Positions 26,257 through 34,358 are shown, counted from the first letter of the stretch. The stretch: DNA of 64,000 bases from CBDIDH01 sp965277595 (GCA_965277595.1 CBDIDH010000002.1:1550001-1614000), one strand, 5' to 3'. Numbers and translations are program-made. The notes: a model not told the origin generated them from the sequence alone.

Positions 26257-26541
26257 ATGGATACCCATCTCGTCGCCTACGACATCGACGACCCCAAGCG
26301 CCTCCGCAAGGTCGCCCGTGCCTGCGAGGACTTCGGACTCCGGAAATAATATTCAGTGTTTTTTTGTCGACTATCTGCCACGGACCTGGTACGACTTCGA
26401 AGTCGGCTCCACGAAGTGATCGACCAGGACCGCGACCAGGTTCTGTTCATCCCCCTGTGCAAGCGCTGCGCCGACCTCGTCGAAACCCTCGGGTGGCCGA
26501 TCGAGCCGCATGATGCTCGGGATGTTGTCATTGTGCTCTGA
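26257..26541 (+). pseudogene. cas2: cas2 pseudogene (nonsense-interrupted)
   Basis: Read through, the frame encodes a 94-residue Cas2: HLVAYDIDDPKRLRKVARAC, EDFGLRK, stop, YSVFFCRLSATDLVRLRSRL, then VLFIPLCKRCADLVETLGW. It keeps the catalytic-position Asp in YDI and the family YSVFxC strand. Codon 31 at 26347-26349 is TAA, where the family usually has Gln (QYSVF), so a single C-to-T change would explain it. In CRISPR-Cas systems Cas2 is the structural half of the Cas1-Cas2 spacer integrase. No cas1 or effector genes are present. Confidence 0.9.
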
Positions 26542-26561
26542 TAAAACGATACCCATGCTCA

Positions 26562-26665
26562 TCAATGGGGCCACGACGGTAAAGTCGTGGAAAGGACACG
26601 CGGGATTGCGTGATTGCAGGATTACGCCTCTGCTTCAATGGGGCCACGACGGTAAAGTCGCGGAA
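26562..26665 (+). CRISPR. Two-repeat CRISPR remnant
   Basis: Two 31-base repeats, 26562-26592 and 26635-26665, share TCAATGGGGCCACGACGG plus TAAAGTCGTGGAA, with one change (GTCG[T/C]GG). They flank a single 42-base spacer. Each repeat contains the stem CCACGAC/GTCGTGG. The first repeat begins 20 bases after the cas2 pseudogene, the position expected of an array leader or proximal end. The low copy number and the dead cas2 suggest a decayed locus. Confidence 0.8.
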
Positions 26666-26754
26666 TTTCAATTTCGCTGGTAGCCGCTTGACGACTGAGG
26701 CCGCCTCGTTAGAATATGGGAGGAGGCAAAAAGCTTTAGAAGAGTAATTCTGCA

Positions 26755-26979
26755 GTGACTCCGATCGACTCAGCCCTCATCAAGGTCTACACCAGCCTCA
26801 AACCCGAGCTTCGCTGCACCACGGAGGACATCACGCGCGACCCTGAATTTCGTCGCCCGTTTCTTCAGCGTCTCAGGAGGGTGCATCCACAGATTCCAGA
26901 AGCCGAAGCACTACGGCGTCTCACCTATCTTCGCAAGAAATCCAGGCTTCCGACCTTTTCACGGAAGCCGAGACAGTGA
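26755..26979 (+). CDS. Small hypothetical protein
   Basis: 74 residues from GTG 26755: MTPIDSALIKVYTSLKPELR, then EDITRDPEFRRPFLQRLRRV. It is rich in Arg and helical in character and might bind nucleic acid. No clear ribosome site is seen. It lies between the CRISPR remnant and a second cas2 tail. I recognise no family. Confidence 0.45.
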   Translation: MTPIDSALIKVYTSLKPELRCTTEDITRDPEFRRPFLQRLRRVHPQIPEAEALRRLTYLRKKSRLPTFSRKPRQ

Positions 26980-26990
26980 AGCCTGATCGA

Positions 26991-27067
26991 GATACTTCGA
27001 CCGAGACGAGACCCTTGGACGGTCGATCGAACGGAATGATGCACGGGATGTCGTGATTGTGAGTTGA
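26991..27067 (+). pseudogene. Second cas2 remnant (C-terminal tail)
   Basis: The DNA ending GATGCACGGGATGTCGTG at 27038-27055, followed by ATTGTGAGTTGA, aligns with the 3' end of the cas2 pseudogene at 26541 (GATGCTCGGGATGTTGTC). It encodes ERNDARDVVIVS-stop against EPHDARDVVIVL-stop. Only ~25 codons remain and nothing upstream resembles Cas2. Confidence 0.65.
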
Positions 27068-27132
27068 ACCATGACTTATCGGGAATTCTTCCAAAAAGCG
27101 ACCTGCTCCGCCTCCGAGCCAAGGCGACGGTA

Positions 27133-27606
27133 TAGTGGACCCCGGTTTTTGGACCACCCGACAAATTATCCTTGACGAGGTTCAAACCGAGGGCAACGCA
27201 TGGCTCGAATCCGCAAGAAACACTCACCCGCCTTCAAGGCCCAGGTCGCCCTGGAGGCCGCCAAGCAGGCCAAGACCATCGCCGAGTTGGCCAAGCAGTT
27301 CCAGGTCCACCCGGTCCAGATCAGCCAGTGGAAGAAGCAACTCCTCGACGGCATGGAGACCCTCTTTCAGAACGGATCAACGGCTCGACATCCCGATCCC
27401 GAGAAGATCCAAGCCGAACTCTACGAGCAACGCGGGCGGCTCCAGATGGAGCTGGCCTGGGTGAAAAAAAAATCTGCCCTGTGAGGTCGGAGCCAAGAGG
27501 GCCTTGATCGAACCCACTCATCCGCAATTGAGCATTCGTCGGCAATGTGAGTTGTTGGGGCTCAACCGGGCAAGCTACTACCACGAGCCGGCGACGGAAC
27601 GAGAAC
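27133..27606 (+). mobile_element. Truncated IS3-family insertion sequence
   Basis: A left end near 27133 (TAGTGGACCCCGGTTTTTGG) is followed by orfA and the start of orfB. The element stops abruptly at ~27606, where MITE-like copy R5 begins, so the DDE catalytic region and the right end are lost. Confidence 0.85.
27200..27484 (+). CDS. IS3-family transposase OrfA
   Basis: 94 residues. A helix-turn-helix of the IS3 OrfA type (RKKHSPAFKAQVALEAAKQA, then IAELAKQFQVHPVQISQWKK) binds the element ends. A leucine-zipper-like segment follows (LYEQRGRLQMELAWVKKK). Nine A at 27464-27472 near the end form the slippery run where -1 frameshifting normally makes the OrfAB transposase. Without the DDE part this copy cannot move by itself. 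Confidence 0.92.
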   Translation: MARIRKKHSPAFKAQVALEAAKQAKTIAELAKQFQVHPVQISQWKKQLLDGMETLFQNGSTARHPDPEKIQAELYEQRGRLQMELAWVKKKSAL

Positions 27607-27645
27607 AATTGGTGTCAATTCATTTTTCGACGGCGCTGGCCTGAC
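27470..27645 (+). pseudogene. IS3-family transposase OrfB, N-terminal fragment
   Basis: In the -1 frame after the A run the DNA encodes LPCEVGAKRALIEPTHPQLS, then IRRQCELLGLNRASYYHEPA, the usual start of OrfB. The reading then runs into MITE-like copy R5 and stops within it. About 45 of the expected ~280 residues remain; the DDE triad is absent. Confidence 0.85.
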
Positions 27646-27690
27646 CGATTCCGTAACTTGGAAGAGAAAATGAGATGACACCAATCTCCT
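27607..27690 (+). repeat. MITE-like element, fullest copy (R5)
   Basis: About 84 bases. Left end AATTGGTGTCAATTCATTTT, core CGACGGCGCTGGCCTGACCG then ATTCCGTAACTTGGAAGAGA, right end AAATGAGATGACACCAATCT. The ends are inverted repeats of ~20 bases. No target duplication can be seen because the left flank is broken IS3 and the right flank is a truncated gene. Confidence 0.88.
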
Positions 27691-27962
27691 CCAACCCGTC
27701 GGAGCGACCGCGTCGTCCCTTCCGCGGCTTCGAAGTCGAGCGCACGACCTTTGAGAGCCTCAAGCCAGAGCTTCTCGCTCGCGCCGAGGGGCGGTACGTG
27801 GTGCTGGTCGGCGACGCGATGGAAGGGCCCTTCGTCTCCGCGGAGGAGGCGCGACGGGCTGGCTACGCTCGTTGGGGTCTTGGGCCTCTGTACATCAAGC
27901 AGGTGGCCGCGTGCGAGCCGGTCGTCGTCGCCCCCCCGGGCGCTGTCCCGTGGCCATTGTAA
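27675..27962 (+). CDS. DUF5678 protein, truncated copy of the fusion gene
   Basis: 95 residues. From residue ~6 (NPSERPRRPFRGFEVER) it closely matches the C-terminal DUF5678 domain of the 523-residue fusion at 19775-21346: FESLKPELLARAEGRYVVLV, GDAMEGPFVSAEEARRAGYA. Homology starts at the edge of MITE-like copy R5, which supplies the ATG. The papain-like and GNAT parts are missing. It overlaps the next gene by 13 bases, as in the parent copy. Whether it is expressed is unknown. Confidence 0.65.
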   Translation: MTPISSNPSERPRRPFRGFEVERTTFESLKPELLARAEGRYVVLVGDAMEGPFVSAEEARRAGYARWGLGPLYIKQVAACEPVVVAPPGAVPWPL

Positions 27963-28396
27963 ACGGTGTGTTGGAAGCGTCCGGGCTCCCCGTGATTGAA
28001 CTGTACGTGACCGTGAATAGCGACGCGCGGACCGCGCGAAGGGACGAAGGGCGTGCGCACCTTTTGCCACGACTGGTCCGAGCCCTGGTCGACACCAGGG
28101 CGAGAACCACGTTCGTGTTGAAGTCGGTCATCGACGACCTGGAACTGGACTCGGAAGGTGAATCTCAAGTCCATTCCGCAACGTCCGCGCGAGGGCCTTT
28201 GACTGCGCCGGCCTATTCCATTGACCTTGACCTCGCCGGGGACATTACGGGTTCCGTGGCGCCGAGCCTTTGGGTTACCGGCGCCCAGGACCTGAGCGCC
28301 TTCGGGGTCGAGGCGCTGCTTGGTTGGGACGTCATGAGATTATGGCGACTGGAATTCGACGGCTCGGCGGGGACATTCTGCTTAACCTTGCCATAA
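27950..28396 (+). CDS. Retropepsin-like protein with lost catalytic motif (copy 2)
   Basis: 148 residues from GTG 27950. The frame is intact: VAIVNGVLEASGLPVIELYV leads into RALVDTRARTTFVLKSVIDD. The retropepsin Asp-Thr-Gly has become Asp-Thr-Arg, which should abolish catalysis because the glycine is needed in the active-site loop. The second half matches copy 1 almost exactly (GAQDLSAFGVEALLGWDVM). It is paired with a DUF5678 gene upstream and ended by a strong terminator. Likely a non-catalytic relic. Confidence 0.72.
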   Translation: MAIVNGVLEASGLPVIELYVTVNSDARTARRDEGRAHLLPRLVRALVDTRARTTFVLKSVIDDLELDSEGESQVHSATSARGPLTAPAYSIDLDLAGDITGSVAPSLWVTGAQDLSAFGVEALLGWDVMRLWRLEFDGSAGTFCLTLP

Positions 28397-28406
28397 AAGG
28401 AGATTG

Positions 28407-28458
28407 GGCCGGGTCCCCTCGGGAAAGCAATCTCCCGAGACGACCCGGCCTAATTTTC
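28407..28458 (+). terminator. Rho-independent terminator after the aspartyl-protease copy 2
   Basis: GGCCGGGTC (28408) pairs with GACCCGGCC (28442-28450), with an inner stem TCGGGA/TCCCGA, followed by TAATTTTCC. It starts about 10 bases after the stop codon. In copy 1 the matching position is taken by the group II intron. Confidence 0.85.
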
Positions 28459-28461
28459 CTT

Positions 28462-28837
28462 TGACACCAATTTCCTCCCAATTTCTTTACTTGCGATAGC
28501 GGATGTCAGGGTCGCCCCTTGGCGACGGAACCCCGAGAGCACGCGGGCCGAAGGCATCGCCCGACTCCCGGGTTCACCTCACCGCGGGAATCATTCGCGG
28601 CCTTGGATTTGCTTGTAATCCCAACAATACCATCCCGGGTCGGCTTCGACCTGCTCGTCGAACTTATTTTCATGGCGAAGTCGTCGCTCGGTTCTTCGGC
28701 CGCAAGCTGACGTCTCCGGCTCAACTCGACAGGCTCCAGAAATCGCGTGAGCCGGGGTTAGTTTCAAGACGTCCTCGCAAGCGTCCTAACCGGGGCTAAC
28801 CGCCTCGCAGTCCCCTATCGAAACCCGAGCCCGCACC
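28462..28837. other. Intergenic region with a half MITE-like end (R6)
   Basis: TTGACACCAATTTCC at 28461-28475 is one end of the MITE-like element. The rest has no credible gene: the short frames here lack ribosome sites and recognisable folds. Confidence 0.55.
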
Positions 28838-30178
28838 ATGCCATTCATGCCTTTCAATATTCTGGGAATGTGGTTCAGGGGGTTGCTCTCGATCGCGATC
28901 CTCGTCGGCGGTGTCTACCTGTTGAAATGCTGGCATGACGATTCCCACGTCCTCATTCCGGTCTCGCGGCGGGTTGCCGTCGACACTCCGCGCGGCGACC
29001 GAAACATCGAGACCGTACCGCAACGGCGTGTCTTCCACTTCGATCCGGGTTGGAACCGACAGACGGGTGAATTGGCCGCCGCGATAGCCCTGCTCGCGTG
29101 GGCGACGCTGGGTAGGTTGATCGGCAACGGCGTGTCGATGCTCACGCTAAGACAGGGGCAAACCGTGGAAGGCCCCGAAACACGGACGAGGGGGAACAGC
29201 ACGCCGCGTCGCCAAAAAGCACCGATGGGGAAAGAAGCGGAACTTCCCGAGCCCGACGACGACCCGGAAAGCAACCGCTCCGGCGAGGCCCACACCATCC
29301 GCAGGCCGGACGGGAGTGAACTCAGGGTTGAGTGCTACGGCCACGTTGACGCCCCGCCGATCGTCTGGACGCACGGGTGGGGGGCCAATAGCACCGAATG
29401 GTTCTATCAGAAGCGGTACCTGACCGATCGGTTCCGCCTGATCGTCTGGGACGAGCCGGGTCTCGGCCTGTCTAAAAAGCCGGACAATAACGACTACCGG
29501 CTTGAGAACCTTGCCTCCGACCTCGAAGCCGTACTCGACTTCGCGGGGAACCGCCCCGTGATTCTGGTCGGACACAGTATCGGCGGGATGATCACGCTCA
29601 CCTTCTGCAAACTCTTCCCTGAAAAGCTCGGAACGAGGGTCGCGGGGCTGGTGCTTGCCCACACGTCCTACACGAACCCGGTGCGGACGACTTCGATGGC
29701 CGGGCTCTACACCGCGCTGGAAAGCCCCGTGCTGATCCCGCTCCTCTACCTGACGATTGCACTCTGGCCGCTGGTCTGGCTGATGAACTGGATGAGCTAC
29801 TTCAACGGTTCGGCCCAGCGCTCGACCCACAAGTCATCCTTCTCAGGCAACGAAACCCGGGGGCAGCTCGACTTCGTATCTCGGTTCATGCCTCTGGGGC
29901 GGCCCGATGTCCTGGCCCGTGGCATGCTCGGGATGATCGCATACGACGCAACGGAGGCCCTCTCTCGGATCAACGCGCCGACGCTGGTTTTCGTGGGCGA
30001 TAAAGACACGACGACGCTTCCCGACGCCGGTGAATTCATCGTAAGGAAGGTGCCGAAGGCCACGCTGGTGACGCTATCACCGGCCAGGCACATGGGTCTG
30101 CTCGAACACCACGATCGGTTCGATCGTGTGGTCGCCGAATTCGTCGAGTCTTGCCAACCGACCGCGGGGTCGGGCTGA
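28838..30178 (+). CDS. Membrane-anchored alpha/beta hydrolase
   Basis: 446 residues. Two N-terminal hydrophobic segments (~6-27 and ~70-95) are followed by a charged linker and an alpha/beta-hydrolase domain from ~145: oxyanion-hole motif THGWGAN, nucleophile VGHSIGG (Ser ~247), acid FVGDKDTT (~388) and ARHMGLLEHHDRF with the His at ~417. All three catalytic residues are present. It may be a lipase, esterase or haloperoxidase-like enzyme; the substrate cannot be read from sequence. It stands alone inside the accessory zone. Confidence 0.88.
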   Translation: MPFMPFNILGMWFRGLLSIAILVGGVYLLKCWHDDSHVLIPVSRRVAVDTPRGDRNIETVPQRRVFHFDPGWNRQTGELAAAIALLAWATLGRLIGNGVSMLTLRQGQTVEGPETRTRGNSTPRRQKAPMGKEAELPEPDDDPESNRSGEAHTIRRPDGSELRVECYGHVDAPPIVWTHGWGANSTEWFYQKRYLTDRFRLIVWDEPGLGLSKKPDNNDYRLENLASDLEAVLDFAGNRPVILVGHSIGGMITLTFCKLFPEKLGTRVAGLVLAHTSYTNPVRTTSMAGLYTALESPVLIPLLYLTIALWPLVWLMNWMSYFNGSAQRSTHKSSFSGNETRGQLDFVSRFMPLGRPDVLARGMLGMIAYDATEALSRINAPTLVFVGDKDTTTLPDAGEFIVRKVPKATLVTLSPARHMGLLEHHDRFDRVVAEFVESCQPTAGSG

Positions 30179-30317
30179 GCCGACGTCTGAAACGTGCTTT
30201 CCGGCTTGTTTAGCCCCGACGCAGTTAAGTAGATCGCCGGGGCTATGACCGGATTGCAGAATCGGTAAACAGGTCTGAAAACAGCCTGCAACCTCGTCCC
30301 GGCAGATCATAACGCCA

Positions 30318-30812
30318 TTATCGCTTTCTCGCAAACGATCCCACCACCTTCTTGATTGCCGCCTCGACGAGTTGCCTGATGTCCTCTCGCCTTGCAATTT
30401 CTTTCCATTCGTTTCCGAGTTCCTCCGTACCAAACTTAGAGATCGGAACTTGACAAGGTTGTCCATCTACGAAATCAGCGTAATTGACTTCAACTCTTGG
30501 AAACTCGCTAGTGTTCGATTCCGAGTCGAAGCGACTATACTGCACAACGAAGTCGAGGGTTCGATAAACAGCAAATTCAGCGACGGAAGCCACGGCGTCA
30601 TAAAAGAGACGACGGCGTTCCGGGCCAAGTGTGTCGTAGGTGTCTTGTAAATCTTTGTATCGTGAATTCACTGGCTGTGCTACTAATTTCATGCGAAGAA
30701 TCAACGAGATGCTGTTTAATGAACCCACGACAGCACTATTGTATAAATGCAACAACACCTTTTGTCTAACTGCTTTAGAGGTTGTGGACTCTTGGTTCAT
30801 GGCCTCCTCCAT
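30318..30812 (-). CDS. Hypothetical protein
   Basis: 164 residues, soluble and helical, of lower GC than the genomic average. An ATG at 30812 follows GGAGGA and a second ATG at 30800 follows GGAGG, so either may be used. Middle segment LGPERRRLFYDAVASVAEFA and the end AIKKVVGSFARKR give no family match I know. It is one of several orphan, AT-richer ORFs at 30.3-32.4 kb. Confidence 0.6.
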   Translation of the reverse strand: MEEAMNQESTTSKAVRQKVLLHLYNSAVVGSLNSISLILRMKLVAQPVNSRYKDLQDTYDTLGPERRRLFYDAVASVAEFAVYRTLDFVVQYSRFDSESNTSEFPRVEVNYADFVDGQPCQVPISKFGTEELGNEWKEIARREDIRQLVEAAIKKVVGSFARKR

Positions 30813-30920
30813 TGGTTCCTCCGGTAATAGGACCCCAACGCCATTTGCTCCGTCGATGGTTGTGCGTTAACCAAGCCACCAACTAATGGCCGTCCTCAAA
30901 TCGTCGAGAGCGCTTCGAAA

Positions 30921-30981
30921 AATTGGTGTCGATTCATTTTTCACGGGGAAGTGAAAGAGAAAATGAATTGACAGCAATTTC
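30921..30981 (+). repeat. MITE-like element, short form (copy R7)
   Basis: Ends AATTGGTGTCGATTCATTTT and AAAATGAATTGACAGCAATT are kept, while the core is reduced to about 20 bases (CACGGGGAAGTGAAAGAG), itself a small inverted repeat. Confidence 0.85.
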
Positions 30982-31068
30982 CTCCCATCCTACCATGCCC
31001 GCGTGGCCAGTTCATAAGATGTTATCTCGATCGTCAGATGATTAACCGACTGGCTTGGCCTTGGCTCA

Positions 31069-31758
31069 TCATCCCCAAAAGATGATCGGCAACTCTTGCC
31101 GACAGCTTAGCTGGGCAACCTCCCTCAGTTGCAAGAACGCCGCCTTAACGGACACTAGAGGGTCGTCGGCCGGGTAATCGTACTGGTCCGGCACCCGCAA
31201 CTCTCTCTGCACTGACTCCAGCTCCCGCAGCAGCCGTGGAGACGACCCCACGTATCGGGAGGCTGGCCACCGGCCGAAGATCAGGTACGGCTCAACTTTG
31301 GCCAACCGCTCGAATTCGCACGGCAGGAAGTAGCCGTTATAGCAGTCGTGTCCGACCAAATGCGGGCAAGACACTTGGTTGACCTGAGCAGCCATGACAG
31401 GGTGCTTGTAATAGTCGCCCTCCGGGGGCGGGGTGAACTCGGGAAACTGTTCACGGCAGTCGAGCCACATGGAGTAGGCTCGTAGCGGCTCGAAACCGTT
31501 CGATTGCTCGGCGTAGACGACCGCTCCCGCGTCGGGCCAGTGAATTCGGGTACCATTAGCGAATTCCACCGTCTTGCGGATCGTCGAGACCTGTCGCCGC
31601 CCCCGCCAGCACGCGAACCAGCTAGCGTGAGCGGGTCGTTCCTCCATGCCGTCGGTGGTGACGATCTTTGGACGGAAACCAGTCGACAACTCAATAGGCG
31701 ACCGGAAGTCGCCGACCTTGAATCTCCAGAGTGGCATGACGTAGACATCGAGTGCCAT
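31069..31758 (-). CDS. Hypothetical protein
   Basis: 229 residues starting MALDVYVMPLWRFKVGDFRS. It has many aromatic residues and a Cys/His-containing middle (QVSCPHLVGHDCYNGYFLPC) that might bind metal, though spacing fits no zinc motif I know. GAAGGGA lies before the ATG. The protein is soluble and no signal peptide is seen. The layout (isolated gene in an AT-richer accessory zone) would fit an immunity-type protein, but this is speculation. Confidence 0.6.
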   Translation of the reverse strand: MALDVYVMPLWRFKVGDFRSPIELSTGFRPKIVTTDGMEERPAHASWFACWRGRRQVSTIRKTVEFANGTRIHWPDAGAVVYAEQSNGFEPLRAYSMWLDCREQFPEFTPPPEGDYYKHPVMAAQVNQVSCPHLVGHDCYNGYFLPCEFERLAKVEPYLIFGRWPASRYVGSSPRLLRELESVQRELRVPDQYDYPADDPLVSVKAAFLQLREVAQLSCRQELPIIFWG

Positions 31759-31875
31759 GAATGTCCCTTCACTCCGAAAGTTGAATCTCAGCGCAACAAT
31801 CGAGTCGGGCCAGGTTCGATCAAAACAGAGACCATGCGGCGGCAGACGGGATTTGGGAAGGGAAATTGTGTCTAT

Positions 31876-32157
31876 TCAGGAACCATTCACGTACGGTAAG
31901 GGCGGAGGGATCTGCGAGTGATCAATGATACTGCCAGTAGACACATCGAGAATTTCACATCCCGTAACCATGATGAGCCCGCGAACGAAGTCAGACGCCA
32001 ATCGATTGATTTTGTGTTTATCGCGAAAAATCATGCCATCTGAAAATTTCATGTTCCAGTTAAAGGGAAATACCAAGTCATCTTGGTGATCAGATTTTTG
32101 ATTATTCTCGGGAAGAAGGACTGAAAAATCCTGAAGACGCAGCGGCGACCTGACCAC
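31876..32157 (-). CDS. Small hypothetical ORF, AT-rich
   Basis: 93 codons: FPFNWNMKFSDGMIFRDKHK and a plausible globular end (IMVTGCEILDVSTGSIID). It is in the same frame as the 61-codon ORF just upstream (32179-32364), separated by one TAA at 32179-32181. The two may be parts of a single gene broken by a stop, or two small genes. No family is recognised. Confidence 0.4.
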   Translation of the reverse strand: MVRSPLRLQDFSVLLPENNQKSDHQDDLVFPFNWNMKFSDGMIFRDKHKINRLASDFVRGLIMVTGCEILDVSTGSIIDHSQIPPPLPYVNGS

Positions 32158-32178
32158 TGGGAACCACCCGCGACGCTC

Positions 32179-32364
32179 TTATCGTGAAAAACGCACATGG
32201 CCTTCTTCGTACTCGAAATGGCCAATTAATAATTCATGAACAAATGAAATTTCTTTGACTTCAGATATCTCGGCAATTGAATATTTGAAGTTCTGAATGA
32301 TCAGGCCGACACCGACGAAAACGGCACGAGGACAAATTTCGCATTTATTTTCATGTAGATCCAA
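32179..32364 (-). CDS. Small hypothetical ORF, AT-rich
   Basis: 61 codons: MDLHENKCEICPRAVFVGVG, ending GHFEYEEGHVRFSR. It may be the 5' part of the following ORF in the same frame. Low GC and low content of codons favoured by the host suggest foreign origin or decay. Confidence 0.35.
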   Translation of the reverse strand: MDLHENKCEICPRAVFVGVGLIIQNFKYSIAEISEVKEISFVHELLIGHFEYEEGHVRFSR

Positions 32365-32393
32365 GAGTCCGCGAGATCAGAACTCGCAAATCG

Positions 32394-34358
32394 TTACTCT
32401 GAACGCATTTGCGGCCTTCTCGACGCCAGATGCTCTTCCATCTTGCGGAACCCGACGACCCCCACGCCCGCCTGGGCCGCCTGGGCGCCGAGGTATTTCA
32501 GGCCACGCTCGGGAGGAATGCGGAGGAGCAACTCCTTGCCGTCCTTGAGAATCCGGAGCGGACCCCATTCGGTCAGGCGAAGGCCGGCGCGGGCGCAGAG
32601 AGGACGCCCAAGATCGGAAAGCTCGGCAAGGCTCAAGCGAGGAAGGGCCTCGGGCATCCGTCGGAGAACACGGTACGTTCCGCCGGCGGCTCGAACCGCC
32701 CACCAGCGGGAGAGGCGTTCGGTCGCCGCCTCGACCCCTTCGGCCGCGCCACGACGGGCCACGGCGGTGGCGGTCGATTGAGTCGCACTCTCCACGGCCT
32801 CGCGGCCAACCACTTTCGCGGCCTCGCGGGTGGCGGATTTTACCTCCGAACGCGCGGCTTCGGCCGCGACGGCCCCTTCGGGTTGAAGTGTCGCGAGGCT
32901 CAGGGCGTCGGCGACGACGAAGCAGCCGTCGATCAGGGCCCAGGTCATCTCGCCGGCCGTCGGGGCGTGGCCGCGGCGGAGGACGTTGCCGAGGTGGAGC
33001 ATGTCATACATCGGCAAAAATTGATAAAAGGCCACGCTCGGGTCGTTCAGCGCCGCGACACGTTCCAGGCCGTCGTTCTTGATCGTCCGGATCGTCGCCT
33101 GACCGTTCTCGCCCGAGAGAAAGAGGACCGATAGGGCCAGCGATTCCGTGAACGATCGTTTGGATTTCGATCTGAGCCGGGCGAGCGTCTCCGGTCCGGA
33201 ATCGCTCTGAGCAACCGGCGGGATCACCGCGCCGCCGTGTTCGCGGAGGATCTCGCGGAAGTCGGGATCGGTCGCGTACTTGTCGAGCATCGCCAGGGCC
33301 ATCGGCCCATGCCTGGCGAGCGCATCGACCGCCTGATCGCGGAGCGCGGGCTCGTTGAAGTCCTCATAAACGACATCCGCCGCGTCGGAACCGGCCGCCT
33401 TCAACGCCTGTTCGCCTGGCCCGCCATGCTCGACGACCAGGCGCAGGGCGTGCGCGCTGCCGCCGACGGCATCGACCAGGCCCGCCGCGGCGACGTGGCG
33501 TAGGTGCCCCGCGACCGTCTCCGGATCGTGCGTCTGAAGCAATTCATCCACATAGTCGGAATTCACGCGCAAGAGAATCAGCGCCTGGTCGAGCGCCAGG
33601 GCTCCGCCGACGGCGTCAAGAATCGGTCCGTAAAGGGTCACCAGCGCGAAGCCGTCCAAACCTTGAAGCCGGAACGCCTGCAAGGCGAGCGGGCCGTGGT
33701 CGTCGACCGTCCGCAAGGCCGTCCTGAGGTCGGCCGATCCCTTTTCCAGGCTGATGAAGTTGAGCAAGACGAGCAGGTCATTCAGGTCGGACGGATCGCC
33801 CGCCCAGCGCTCGGCCATCTCGGTCACGCCGACGGGATCGGCGAGCAAGAGCGGCAGGGCTTCAGGGTGCGCCGCGGCGACTCGACGTTGCCGGGCCGAG
33901 AGTCGGCCGATCTCGGCGATCAAGAGGCCGCGGTCGACGTCATCGGCGCGTTTCAGGCCGAAGTATTCGCGCCAGTGGAGCAAAATCTCGGCCGCGGCGT
34001 CGTCGGTGAGCGTGTCGCGCAGCCTCCGGAAATCGCCGGGGTGCTTCTCATAGAGGAAGATGGCTTCCAGGTCGAGCTTGTCGAGCAGTTTCAGGCCGCG
34101 GATTCCGTCGGTCTTCTCGATCGCGATCGCCGTTTGCCGGTACGTCGTCAGCGTCCGTTCGACAATATCGCGATCGGCCGGGCTGGTGTACCTGGCCCGC
34201 AAGGCGTCCTCGGGGTTCACCTCGGCCGGGTGGAGATTGGTCGCGGACATCGCGGCGCGTTCGCGATCGACGAGCGCTCGCCCCGGCTCCTTGAGTGCGA
34301 GCTTGCAGAAAATCCCAAGCGCGGCCAGCAGGGCGACGACGGCGAAGGTCCGCTTCAT
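32394..34358 (-). CDS. Large hypothetical exported or membrane-anchored protein
   Basis: 654 residues. The N terminus MKRTFAVVALLAALGIFCKL is a signal anchor. The rest is dominated by alpha-helical, Ala/Leu/Arg-rich segments (LLADPVGVTEMAERWAG, ALRTVDDHGPLALQAFRLQG) that look like helical-repeat units, with an Ala/Glu/Val-rich amphipathic stretch near 520-560. No enzyme motif is visible. It is well coded with the genomic codon bias, and it closes the AT-rich accessory zone on this side. Confidence 0.75.
   Translation of the reverse strand: MKRTFAVVALLAALGIFCKLALKEPGRALVDRERAAMSATNLHPAEVNPEDALRARYTSPADRDIVERTLTTYRQTAIAIEKTDGIRGLKLLDKLDLEAIFLYEKHPGDFRRLRDTLTDDAAAEILLHWREYFGLKRADDVDRGLLIAEIGRLSARQRRVAAAHPEALPLLLADPVGVTEMAERWAGDPSDLNDLLVLLNFISLEKGSADLRTALRTVDDHGPLALQAFRLQGLDGFALVTLYGPILDAVGGALALDQALILLRVNSDYVDELLQTHDPETVAGHLRHVAAAGLVDAVGGSAHALRLVVEHGGPGEQALKAAGSDAADVVYEDFNEPALRDQAVDALARHGPMALAMLDKYATDPDFREILREHGGAVIPPVAQSDSGPETLARLRSKSKRSFTESLALSVLFLSGENGQATIRTIKNDGLERVAALNDPSVAFYQFLPMYDMLHLGNVLRRGHAPTAGEMTWALIDGCFVVADALSLATLQPEGAVAAEAARSEVKSATREAAKVVGREAVESATQSTATAVARRGAAEGVEAATERLSRWWAVRAAGGTYRVLRRMPEALPRLSLAELSDLGRPLCARAGLRLTEWGPLRILKDGKELLLRIPPERGLKYLGAQAAQAGVGVVGFRKMEEHLASRRPQMRSE

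Noticed and set aside
26257..26665. Treating the CRISPR remnant as an active system
   Set aside because: Only two repeats remain, cas2 has a stop codon, and no cas1 or interference gene is present in the window.
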